In this document: piece by piece, positions 1 to 5,456 of the stretch
How the letters are laid out: every line of letters starts with the position of its first letter
How positions within the stretch are numbered: position 1 is the first letter of the stretch
Assembly (NCBI GenBank): GCA_035252905.1
Contig: DATFCQ010000282.1
Span: 1-7,310 of the forward strand
Length of the DNA stretch: 7,310 nt
Reading direction: 5' to 3'
Source: AP-15 sp035252905
GTDB lineage: Bacteria > Pseudomonadota > Alphaproteobacteria > ATCC43930 > CGMCC-115725
Program-made: the position numbers and the translations under genes
Notes under the pieces: model-generated
Told to the model about the DNA's origin: nothing
The model's database searches: none
Seen by the model: the letters and a program-made list of their open reading frames with translations, nothing else

Positions 1-207
1 GCAACCCATCGTCTCGCAACCGGAGCGGTCAGAAGAACCGCACGAATATCAGAAAGTCGCGCTGCCCAATGCTCTGTGCGCTCAGCTACAGATACTTACA
101 TGTCTAGCCAGGACTCAGGCAGTGATCAAGGTTTAGTCCAAAGAGCATTATCATATATAGATCATTCGCAATAGATCGCTCGGAGCTGCCGTCCGGAGCG
201 GCCTTGA

Positions 208-227
208 ACTCGCGGCACGCCGCGAGT
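208..227 (-). terminator. Near-palindrome past the antitoxin stop, possible terminator
   Basis: A perfect 9-base inverted repeat (ACTCGCGGC at 208-216, GCCGCGAGT at 219-227) with a 2-base centre lies 15 bases beyond the antitoxin stop codon in the direction of transcription. It could end the toxin-antitoxin transcript as a GC-rich hairpin. No run of T follows it on the minus strand, so a classical intrinsic terminator is not well supported, and a protein-binding palindrome is an alternative. Confidence 0.35.
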
Positions 228-242
228 GGGTTCCGAAACTGT

Positions 243-647
243 CTACCGCGGCGTGGGCTTCGGCCCGCCTTCGAGTACCCGCCGCACGCCTTCCGGATCA
301 CCAGCGATTACCCTGAGATAGGCCCGCGCCGGCTGGTCGGGCTCCGAGCGCCCCTGTTCCCAATCACGCAGCGTGCCGACCGGGATGTGATAGCGCGCCG
401 CGAACTCTTCCTGCGTTAAGCCGAGCGCCCGGCGCAGCGTCTTGACGCGCGGCACCGGCTTCATCCGCGCGAGGCGTGCCTCGGTGAGCGGTTGCGCGTC
501 CGGATCGGCGAGCGCTGCCGCATGAACCTCCGCCTCCGCCATCGGCCGCATGGGTGTGTCTGGAAACGGCCGCTCGGTGCCGTCAGGCAGCACCTCAACG
601 ACGGTGCCATCACGGCGCATTCTGGCGATAGTAGTGGTCTTGCTCAT
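243..647 (-). CDS. Xre-family helix-turn-helix antitoxin of a BrnT-type toxin-antitoxin pair
   Basis: This 134-residue protein is probably the antitoxin and autorepressor of the toxin gene just upstream. Residues about 69-115 form a Cro/C1-type helix-turn-helix: LRRALGLTQEEFAARY is followed by IPVGTLRDWEQGR, a typical turn and recognition helix. The N-terminal 60 residues (RRDGTVVEVLPDGTERPFPD) look like the toxin-binding part seen in antitoxins of this layout. The ATG at 647 was chosen over an in-frame GTG at 689 because the protein then begins MSKTTTIARMRRDG and no extra domain is lost. The gene overlaps the toxin reading frame by 38 bases and has no clear ribosome site, which suggests translational coupling. 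Classical BrnA antitoxins are ribbon-helix-helix proteins, so the fold here differs from the founding pair. The regulatory role is inferred from family and position. Confidence 0.85.
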   Translation of the reverse strand: MSKTTTIARMRRDGTVVEVLPDGTERPFPDTPMRPMAEAEVHAAALADPDAQPLTEARLARMKPVPRVKTLRRALGLTQEEFAARYHIPVGTLRDWEQGRSEPDQPARAYLRVIAGDPEGVRRVLEGGPKPTPR

Positions 648-897
648 GTCGTTCTGCCCGCCGGGCTGAGATGATCCTGATCCGTTCACCGCGCTCCGTA
701 TAGGTCACGTGCAGGATTACGCCCTCACACATGCCCAGGAGATTCCAACGCTCCTCGCCGTAAGCCTCGCTCCGGTCGATCCATTCGATCGCGAAGGGAT
801 CGGCGAAGGCCTTGACGGCCTTGGCAAAGGCGATGCCGTGATTGCGGAGATTCTCGGCCGCCTTCGCGTCGCGCCACTCGAATCTCTCATCTTCCAT
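610..897 (-). CDS. BrnT family toxin (DUF497 type)
   Basis: This 95-residue protein matches the BrnT family, small RNases with a RelE-like fold that block translation when not bound by their antitoxin. Visible hallmarks are the N-terminal FEWRDAKAAENLRNHGIAF segment, the ADPFAIEW stretch, the GEERW motif at about residues 47-51, and the C-terminal RGERIRIISARRAERHE block, which carries the conserved basic residues. The length is normal for the family. The start is the ATG at 897; no good ribosome site is visible in front of it. The gene comes first in the operon and its last 38 bases overlap the antitoxin gene. The toxin-first order is usual for BrnT modules. All family landmarks are present, so the gene looks intact; toxicity itself cannot be read from the sequence. 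Confidence 0.9.
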   Translation of the reverse strand: MEDERFEWRDAKAAENLRNHGIAFAKAVKAFADPFAIEWIDRSEAYGEERWNLLGMCEGVILHVTYTERGERIRIISARRAERHEQDHYYRQNAP

Positions 898-1322
898 AAG
901 ATACGGGGTACCCGGAGTTTTGGCAATTGTCCAGCATCGCCAAGGCTCGCTTCACATCCGTAGCCCGGCCGGCTCCCTCTGCCTCTCGCCAGGACAGGTC
1001 GTGAGAATGCCGTCCAATTTCTGCCGTTTCGTGCGGCTTCTTATGACGATCGCCGTCCGCGGGAGGATTTGGCCGCGCAACGCGACGCCAAGCGAAGCGA
1101 CCGCTGCGTGGCGACCGGCGTTCGTTTGATGGCGGGCGATGGTGGTTGCCGTGTCTCGTTCGGCTTTAGACCTGTGCAGCCGCTCGTCTCATAGGTCTGC
1201 TGCCGACCCAATTCAGGCGCTTCCTGCCGTCTCGTCAGTATGCGCCCATAGGCATATCCTAATAAATACCAGCGGCTTCCCGTCTGATTCCTGTGTGAAA
1301 GTCAAATAGACCAAGGCGGTTC
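898..1322. other. 425-base spacer without a convincing gene
   Basis: No reading frame here has both a credible start and a recognisable protein. On the plus strand a frame without a good start codon ends at the TAG at 1192-1194 and contains EDLAAQRDAKRSDRCVATG; its codons look moderately gene-like, so it could be a decayed fragment, but I cannot name it. The part next to the toxin must carry the toxin-antitoxin promoter. It contains TGGCAATTGTCCA at 921-933, centred on the palindrome CAATTG, a possible operator. The stretch 1245-1275, next to the end of the following gene, is AT-rich for this window. Confidence 0.4.
921..933. promoter_or_regulatory. Imperfect palindrome upstream of the toxin gene, possible operator
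   Basis: TGGCAATTGTCCA has a perfect CAATTG core with partly matching GG/CC flanks and lies 24-36 bases upstream of the toxin ATG. Toxin-antitoxin operons of this kind are normally repressed by the antitoxin binding a palindrome near the promoter, so this is a candidate site. The element is short and only one copy is seen, so the call is weak. Confidence 0.2.
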
Positions 1323-1886
1323 TCACGGCTCACCGCGAGCAAGGTCGGTGATCCGCTCGAGATTGAGTTCGCCCGCCGCACCCCAGCCCCGGGCACCGGC
1401 TGGAATAGCGGGCCGAAACGCCTCATAGAGGGCAAAACCATGCCGGTTCAACTCGTCGGGCGATTGCGAGGCTGCCAACTGCTCCATTGCCGCCCGAACC
1501 TCATCCAGACGATCGCCGAACTTGCTCGCAAGATACCGTCCGACGCTGGCGGCTGAGGCTGGGCGGAAGTCCTTCTCCATGGCCCTGATGCCGTCTGGCG
1601 TACGGATCGCAGGCACCGTCCGGCCGAGGAGGCGTACACCGAAGGCCTCATCGGGCTTGAGACGTTCCCGGCGCTCCTCCCCCGCTTTTGACGGCGGCTC
1701 CTCGGAAGGCTCATAGATGCCCAGCGCTCTCCCTTTCATCTGGGCGCTACTACCCGCCACAGCCCGCCCAAGGGTCAGGGCGGCATCGCGGTCGAAACCT
1801 AGCCGCTCGGCTACCACTGTAGCCCAGAGGGTCAGAACCGGGGCTCGGTTCACGCGGATCGTTCGGCCGTGCTCAGAGGTGTTCAT
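1323..1886 (-). CDS. Conserved protein of unknown function (187 residues)
   Basis: I recognise this as a member of a widespread conserved but uncharacterised family; no reaction is known to me. The protein starts MNTSEHGRTIRVNRAPVLTL, continues with an alpha-helical stretch (VVAERLGFDRDAALTLGRAV), then a charged linker (EEPPSKAGEERRERLKPDEA), and ends with FALYEAFRPAIPAGARGWGA and ELNLERITDLARGEP. There is no signal peptide and no membrane segment, so it is probably cytoplasmic. The reading frame extends upstream to about 2138, but the ATG at 1886 matches where family members begin, and the upstream extension would run through the divergent membrane gene. No strong ribosome site precedes it. 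It diverges from the membrane protein gene at 2008, so the two may share a control region. Confidence 0.8.
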   Translation of the reverse strand: MNTSEHGRTIRVNRAPVLTLWATVVAERLGFDRDAALTLGRAVAGSSAQMKGRALGIYEPSEEPPSKAGEERRERLKPDEAFGVRLLGRTVPAIRTPDGIRAMEKDFRPASAASVGRYLASKFGDRLDEVRAAMEQLAASQSPDELNRHGFALYEAFRPAIPAGARGWGAAGELNLERITDLARGEP

Positions 1887-2007
1887 GCCCAAGCCGCTCG
1901 GAGCGCCCCAGGAGGTTGGGGGCACATCGTCAGGAACCAATGCACCCGTATGATATTTGCCATCAGGGGCCGACACGCAACCGCAGGGGCGAACGAGAGC
2001 ACTTCCC
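1887..2007. promoter_or_regulatory. Divergent control region with AT-rich -10-like box
   Basis: This 121-base gap separates two divergent genes and must hold both promoters. The only AT-rich island is at 1948-1958. On the plus strand it reads TATGAT at 1949-1954, a good -10 match, which would put the start of transcription about 45 bases ahead of the membrane gene. On the minus strand the same bases contain TATCAT (1947-1952 region), preceded by TTGCGT at a wider than ideal spacing of about 19 bases. Neither has a convincing -35 box at 17 bases, so the exact promoters are uncertain. Confidence 0.25.
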
Positions 2008-2493
2008 ATGGACCGCTGGCTACAGATCGGCCTTTCAGCCCTGGTTACCGGCACGGCTGCGAGCGTCGTCTCGACCGCCGCTCTCGCGCTGCTGGCCCAA
2101 AGGGAGGGCAAGAGCGCGTTCCAGCCAACGAACGCCACCAGCCATTGGCTGCACGGCGATCGCGCAGCTTCGCAGCGCGAACCGGACGCCGCTCATACGC
2201 TCATCGGCTACGCCACCCACCACGCCTCGGCGCTGTTCTGGGCGGTGCCGTTCGAGATCTGACTTGCTGCGCGGCCGCCCCGCACCACTGCCGGCCTGCT
2301 GCGTAATGCGTGCATGATGTCAGCGATCGCCGCGGCCGTCGATTACGGCGCGACGCCCAAGCGACTAACGCCGGGCTGGGAGCTGGTACTGTCCAAGCAC
2401 TTGATGGTAGCGACTTACGGCGCAATGGCGCTCGGGCTCGCCGGTGGTGCGCTTGTTACCCACGCGTGGTTTGGCGAGAACGCAGAGGCCTGA
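2008..2493 (+). pseudogene. Small four-helix membrane protein interrupted by one in-frame TGA
   Basis: Read from the ATG at 2008 to the TGA at 2491-2493, this frame would encode about 161 residues with four hydrophobic helices: near residues 5-29 (LQIGLSALVTGTAASVVSTA), 64-82 (LIGYATHHASALFWAVPF), 97-113 (TAGLLRNACMMSAIAAA) and 135-150 (VATYGAMALGLAGGALV). It resembles uncharacterised integral membrane proteins of Hyphomicrobiales. A TGA at 2260-2262 splits it after residue 84. The downstream 76 codons stay in the same frame with gene-like composition and no other stop, ending ...WFGENAEA. A tryptophan TGG changed to TGA is the simplest explanation (inference). The first half alone (2008-2262) could be translated as an 84-residue two-helix protein. 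The second half has its own ATG pair at 2314 and 2317. Function is unknown. Confidence 0.65.
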
Positions 2494-2958
2494 GGGTGGG
2501 ATTGATGGTCGGTCTCGCAATCCTCGTGTTCGGCGGCGGCAGGTTGGCCTTGGCGGTGCTGCTGCAGCGGAGGGGAAGCGACTGCTGCAGCCCGTGTCGG
2601 CCTTGTCGTAACCTGCGTGCCGAAAGTACCGATCTGGAAAGCCTTTCGTTTCAAGGGGATGTTCCGACCTTCTGCGGCATCTCCTTGTATTCCTGGAGAG
2701 TCAGCTTTTTCAGCTCGACGCGCGATTTCCGCCGGATGAAGGCGGGCGGCGTCCCAGGCTCCTGCCTCAGCAACGGGCCGAAATTCTCACCATGTCCGCG
2801 CCTGTCCGGCCGCGCCGTCCTTCCGCCGCCCGCGAGATCCAGGACCCGGCGTTGCCTGGCACAACCATTCCGGAAACGCGCGCTTGTCAGCTTGCTAAAG
2901 CAAGATGACAGACGTTTTCAATTGAGGCGCGTGTTCTGGCCCGCCGGCGGCCCGCCGG
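2494..2958. other. 465-base spacer with a possible decayed reading frame on the minus strand
   Basis: No complete gene is supported. On the minus strand an open frame of 88 codons (2651-2917) has no ATG or GTG start but has gene-like codons. It contains GENFGPLLRQEPGTPPAFIR and then ELKKLTLQEYKEMPQKVGT before a TGA at 2651-2653. This may be the tail of a gene that lost its 5' part; I do not recognise it. On the plus strand an ATG at 2505 opens a frame with one hydrophobic segment (MVGLAILVFGGGRLALAVLL), but its remainder is arginine- and proline-rich and overlaps the dehydrogenase end, so it is probably not a gene. Confidence 0.35.
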
Positions 2959-2959
2959 T
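2938..2959. repeat. Two tandem copies of an 11-base GC-only unit
   Basis: GGCCCGCCGGC (2938-2948) is followed directly by GGCCCGCCGGT (2949-2959), a 10 of 11 match. The second copy runs into the stop codon of the dehydrogenase gene and into the adjacent inverted repeat. It may be simple slippage in a GC-rich tract. Confidence 0.5.
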
Positions 2960-2972
2960 CAAACGACCGGCG
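2953..2972 (-). terminator. Perfect inverted repeat across the dehydrogenase stop codon
   Basis: CGCCGGTC (2953-2960) and GACCGGCG (2965-2972) are perfect 8-base complements with a 4-base loop, and the TGA stop of the dehydrogenase (2959-2961) lies inside the hairpin. On the minus strand the following bases are GC-rich with no T-run, so this would be an unusual terminator; it may only stabilise the 3' end of the transcript. Confidence 0.3.
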
Positions 2973-3915
2973 TGACCGGTTCCCGGCCGGCAAAGTGGGC
3001 GGCAAGGTTGGCGAGCACCAGATCGGCCATGGCGCGGCGGGTCTCGACCGTTGCGCTCGCCCGGTGCGGCTGCAAGACGACATTGTCCATCGCCCATAGC
3101 GCCTTCGGCACCTCCGGTTCGTGCGCAAACACGTCGAGCCCCGCGCCGCCAAGGCGTCCTTCAGCCAGCGCTGCGACCAGTGCGGTCTCGTCGACAACGC
3201 TGCCGCGCGCGACGTTGATCAGGATGCCGGCGGGGCCGAGTGCGTCGAGTACGGGGCGATCCACGAGATTGCGCGTCGCCGCGCCGCCGCTTGCGGTGAC
3301 AACCAGAAAATCCGACTCCTCCGCCAGGGCCTTCAGATCAGGCACAAAGCGGTAACCCATCTCCGCCACCGGTTGAGGCTCGCAATAGGCGATCGGCATC
3401 GCAAACCCTTCGGCGCGGCGCGCGACCGCACGGCCGATATGGCCGAGCCCGAAAATCCCCAGCCGCTTGCCGCTCACCTTGGCAGACAACGGCAGACGTG
3501 CCGACGGCCAGCTTCCGGCCCGAACGAAGCGATCGGCGACGCAGATCCGCCGCGACACCGCGAGCATCAGTCCGATGGCCAAGTCAGCAACATCCTCGGT
3601 CAGGACGCCGGGAGTCGTCGTGACCCGTACTCCGCGCTCTCGAGCCCGCTCCAGGTCCACCGCGTCGGTGCCGATCCCGTTGATGGCGATGATTTCGAGC
3701 GCCGGCAAGGCATCGGCGATCGCGCTGCTGAGGCCGTGCGCGCCGCCGGTGACGACCGCGCGGATCGACGGGCCGATTTCGCCGACCAGCTTCGCGGGAT
3801 CGTCCGCCTGGTACAGGCGGTGGACGCGATAGGCGGCGTCAAGCTGCCGCTCCGCCGCGGGCGTCAGCGGCTCGATCATCAGGATTGCCGGCTGCATGGC
3901 TAAGCCATGGGGCAT
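2959..3915 (-). CDS. D-2-hydroxyacid dehydrogenase, NAD(P)-dependent
   Basis: This 318-residue protein belongs to the D-isomer-specific 2-hydroxyacid dehydrogenases, cytosolic enzymes that interconvert 2-hydroxy acids and 2-keto acids such as glyoxylate or hydroxypyruvate. The Rossmann fingerprint is GLGHIGRAVARR (residues 156-167). The catalytic set is visible: arginine 237 in NVARGSVVDE, aspartate 261 in GLDVF, glutamate 266 in HEPEVP, and histidine 284 in LQPHRASAT. The N-terminal half supplies the substrate loop (VTGGAHGLSS, then INGIGTDAVDL). Length is normal and no key residue is missing. The ATG at 3915 gives the longest form; an in-frame ATG at 3897 (MQPAILMIEPL) is equally plausible and resembles relatives better. 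Neither has a clear ribosome site. It lies 46 bases downstream of the GFA gene in the same direction, so the two may be cotranscribed. The exact substrate cannot be told. Confidence 0.93.
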   Translation of the reverse strand: MPHGLAMQPAILMIEPLTPAAERQLDAAYRVHRLYQADDPAKLVGEIGPSIRAVVTGGAHGLSSAIADALPALEIIAINGIGTDAVDLERARERGVRVTTTPGVLTEDVADLAIGLMLAVSRRICVADRFVRAGSWPSARLPLSAKVSGKRLGIFGLGHIGRAVARRAEGFAMPIAYCEPQPVAEMGYRFVPDLKALAEESDFLVVTASGGAATRNLVDRPVLDALGPAGILINVARGSVVDETALVAALAEGRLGGAGLDVFAHEPEVPKALWAMDNVVLQPHRASATVETRRAMADLVLANLAAHFAGREPVTPVV

Positions 3916-3961
3916 GGCTGGCGGGTGGTCACGATGAACTCCCGCTGCGCTGGTCCCGACT

Positions 3962-4375
3962 TCATTCGCCCGGCATCGGCATTTTCGGGAAGCGTTGAAT
4001 GCCGGCTTCGAGCACCGCCCAGGGCTGTGCGCTGTCGCAGTAGATCTGCATCGCCGGTCTTACCCCGCTCTTGTCGTCGAGCGTTCCGACCGGGATCATC
4101 ACTGTCCCGGGCATCACTTCGGCCTCGATCGCGACGGGTGAGCCGCATTCCGGGCAGAAGCGCCGGTAGGTCGCCTTGCCGCTGTCGCCGCGGCCCTCAT
4201 AAGTCTGCACCTTTCCGTTTGTGGAGATCTCGGCCTTCGGCACTGCGATGACGGTGTTGAAGGCCGTTCCTGAGGCCTTCTGGCAGGTTGAACAATGGCA
4301 TACGCCGACAAAGATCGGCTCGGCCTCGCCGGAATAGCGAACCTTGCCGCACAGACATCCGCCTTCGATCTTCAT
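3962..4375 (-). CDS. GFA family (CENP-V/GFA domain) zinc protein
   Basis: This 137-residue protein has the GFA fold, named for glutathione-dependent formaldehyde-activating enzyme. The zinc-binding cysteines are all present: CLCG (Cys7, Cys9), CHCSTC (Cys26, Cys28, Cys31) and CPECG (Cys74, Cys77). The first segment GGCLCGKVRY and the HCSTCQKASG block are typical of the family. The start at 4375 is supported by an excellent ribosome site, AGGAGG, seven to twelve bases upstream; the open frame continues upstream to about 4645, but that extension is arginine- and serine-rich and overlaps the divergent recombinase. Most family members have no proven activity, and many do not bind formaldehyde adducts, so the family name should not be read as a function. 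It is probably first in a two-gene unit with the dehydrogenase. Confidence 0.93.
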   Translation of the reverse strand: MKIEGGCLCGKVRYSGEAEPIFVGVCHCSTCQKASGTAFNTVIAVPKAEISTNGKVQTYEGRGDSGKATYRRFCPECGSPVAIEAEVMPGTVMIPVGTLDDKSGVRPAMQIYCDSAQPWAVLEAGIQRFPKMPMPGE

Positions 4376-4560
4376 CCGCTCCTCCTGTTCCGGTCTGTGC
4401 ATTCTAACCCGCCCACGTTCGGACCGCGAGCGCATCCCCTTTTCGCGGTGCTTTGAGGATTCATCAGCGGAGTCCGAGCTGTCCGGACCGGGCCCGCGGA
4501 AACCTAGAATCGAAATATCCCGAGATCGACAATCGCTCCGCGCGGGTGTATTCGTCCAAA

Positions 4561-4585
4561 CCAGCGTTTGCAAAAAATACGCTGG
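4561..4585 (+). promoter_or_regulatory. Inverted repeat directly ahead of the recombinase start
   Basis: CCAGCGT (4561-4567) and ACGCTGG (4579-4585) are perfect 7-base complements with an AT-rich 11-base centre that includes the palindrome TTTGCAAA (4567-4574). The element ends 8 bases before the recombinase ATG at 4594 and abuts its weak ribosome site (GGGAG). It could be an operator, a recombinase binding site, or an RNA hairpin limiting translation. The sequence does not decide between these. Confidence 0.35.
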
Positions 4586-4593
4586 CCGGGAGC

Positions 4594-5283
4594 ATGACCG
4601 ATTACGTGGCCTATTACCGGGTCTCGGCCGACCGGCAGGGCGCAAGCGGCCTCGGCCTGGAGGCGCAGCGCCAAGCCGTCGCCCGCCACGTCACCAGCGG
4701 TCAGCTCTCCGCCGCGTTCACCGAGATCGAGAGCGGGCGCAGGGACGGCAACCGCCCGCAGCTTCACGCGGCGCTGGCCGAATGCCGCAAGCGCCGCGCC
4801 GTGCTGCTGATTGTCCGCCTTGACCGTCTCGCCCGCAATGTCGCCTTCATTGCGAACCTGATGGAGAGCGGGGTGGATTTCGTCGCGGTGGACATGCCGA
4901 CCGCGAACCGCCTCACCATCCATATCCTCGCCGCCGTCGCGGAGCATGAGCGCGAGATGATCTCGGCGCGCACGAAGGCCGCTCTCGCCCAGGCGAAAGC
5001 CCGTGGAACGCGGCTGGGCAATCCCCGGCCCCTCGCTGCGCTGACGCTCGCCAACGCCGCCAAGGCGCACCTGAAACCTGCGCCGCACGTCCTCAATCTC
5101 ATGGCCGGATGGAAGGCGCAGGGCAAGGGCTTGCGTGAGATTGCCCGCGAACTCAACCGGCTGAACATCCGCACCCCGCGCGGCGCGCAAGTGGTACGCC
5201 TGCACCGTCCGGGCGCAGCTTCGGGCCGTAGCATGAGCGCCCTGACCCTCTACCGCACCGACCCGGCGCAGCGGATGCTATAG
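4594..5283 (+). CDS. Serine recombinase (resolvase/invertase family), C-terminus frameshifted
   Basis: The protein has a resolvase N-terminal domain: YYRVSADRQG carries the catalytic serine 11 and arginine 9, followed by RLDRLARN (residues 75-82) and the long helix AVAEHEREMISARTKAALA. A short DNA-binding part follows (GLREIARELNRLNIRTPRG, residues 179-197). Relatives continue with a KWY-like motif, and this continuation is found in the next frame from 5189 (KWYACTVRAQLRAVA, stop at 5234-5236). One extra base in the GC run at about 5181-5188 therefore shifts the frame. The shifted frame reads 17 residues out of frame and then the N-terminus of the next gene to the TAG at 5281-5283, giving 229 residues instead of about 213. 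The catalytic domain is intact, so strand cleavage may survive while DNA binding may be harmed. The start at 4594 follows GGGAGC; upstream in-frame sequence is not recombinase-like. Confidence 0.88.
   Translation: MTDYVAYYRVSADRQGASGLGLEAQRQAVARHVTSGQLSAAFTEIESGRRDGNRPQLHAALAECRKRRAVLLIVRLDRLARNVAFIANLMESGVDFVAVDMPTANRLTIHILAAVAEHEREMISARTKAALAQAKARGTRLGNPRPLAALTLANAAKAHLKPAPHVLNLMAGWKAQGKGLREIARELNRLNIRTPRGAQVVRLHRPGAASGRSMSALTLYRTDPAQRML
5233..5283 (+). pseudogene. N-terminal remnant of a WGR-domain protein gene
   Basis: The ATG at 5233 overlaps the original recombinase stop as ATGA, the arrangement of translationally coupled genes. The encoded MSALTLYRTDPAQRM resembles the start of WGR-domain proteins of Alphaproteobacteria, which often follow small recombinase genes and continue with an RFYRLDVQPDLFG-like segment. 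Here a TAG follows after 17 codons and nothing WGR-like is found afterwards in any frame up to the next gene. The break coincides with the left end of the palindrome at 5278. Identification rests on memory of a short motif, so it is tentative; the recombinase frameshift makes this stretch the in-frame tail of that protein. Confidence 0.5.
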
Positions 5284-5336
5284 CGCGACAATCCGGGTGA
5301 GAAGGGCGCTCTCTCATCCAGATTGCCGCGCAATAG
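5278..5336. repeat. 59-base imperfect palindrome (25-base arms, 9-base centre)
   Basis: The arms at 5278-5302 and 5312-5336 are reverse complements at 21 of 25 positions, around a 9-base centre (AGGGCGCTC, 5303-5311). Three of the four mismatches are transitions, as expected for an old palindrome that has drifted. The arms read SHPDCRAI in translation on both strands, a phrase I associate with dispersed intergenic repeats in Hyphomicrobiales that are often misread as genes (recollection, not checked). It begins exactly where the WGR remnant ends. It could act as a bidirectional transcription stop between the convergent recombinase and hydrolase genes, but no T-run follows either arm. Confidence 0.7.
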
Positions 5337-5352
5337 ATAATCAAAATTTCGA

Positions 5353-5371
5353 GGGTTTGGGCTTGGAACCC
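5353..5371 (-). terminator. Weak hairpin past the hydrolase gene, possible terminator
   Basis: On the minus strand GGGTT (5371-5367) and AACCC (5357-5353) can pair around a 9-base loop, and the bases after it are AT-rich (TCGAAATTTTGATTATC). It lies about 85 bases past the hydrolase stop codon. The stem is only five pairs, so the longer palindrome further along may be the real stop. Confidence 0.2.
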
Positions 5372-5456
5372 CAGGATGCGCGACCAGGCGGCGGCCGATG
5401 CCACCGCGGCTTTACGATTCTGCATGCGCGCCAACGGCTGCACCGACGCAGCCGAG

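Noticed and set aside
1..242. Open stretches on the plus strand at the left edge and an AT-rich patch at about 130-175
   Set aside because: All frames close within about 175 bases and none gives a recognisable C-terminus, so a partial gene cannot be supported; the AT-rich patch alone has no promoter pair that fits a gene.
897..925. TTGCCA and TATCTT separated by 17 bases on the minus strand, a good-looking promoter for the toxin gene
   Set aside because: The -10-like box ends one base before the toxin ATG, so transcription would begin inside the coding region, and there is no nearby downstream start that keeps the BrnT N-terminus.
2310..2975. A plus-strand open frame of 221 codons with one hydrophobic stretch
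   Set aside because: It overlaps the second half of the membrane gene in another frame and the dehydrogenase end, and its product is arginine- and cysteine-rich with no family resemblance.
3121..3903. A plus-strand open frame of 260 codons
   Set aside because: It is antisense to the 2-hydroxyacid dehydrogenase, whose Rossmann and catalytic motifs are clear; the plus frame has arginine- and aspartate-rich low-complexity composition.
4376..4645. In-frame upstream extension of the GFA gene to about 4645
   Set aside because: A strong AGGAGG site sits just ahead of the ATG at 4375 and the protein from there is complete; the extension overlaps the recombinase start and is low-complexity.
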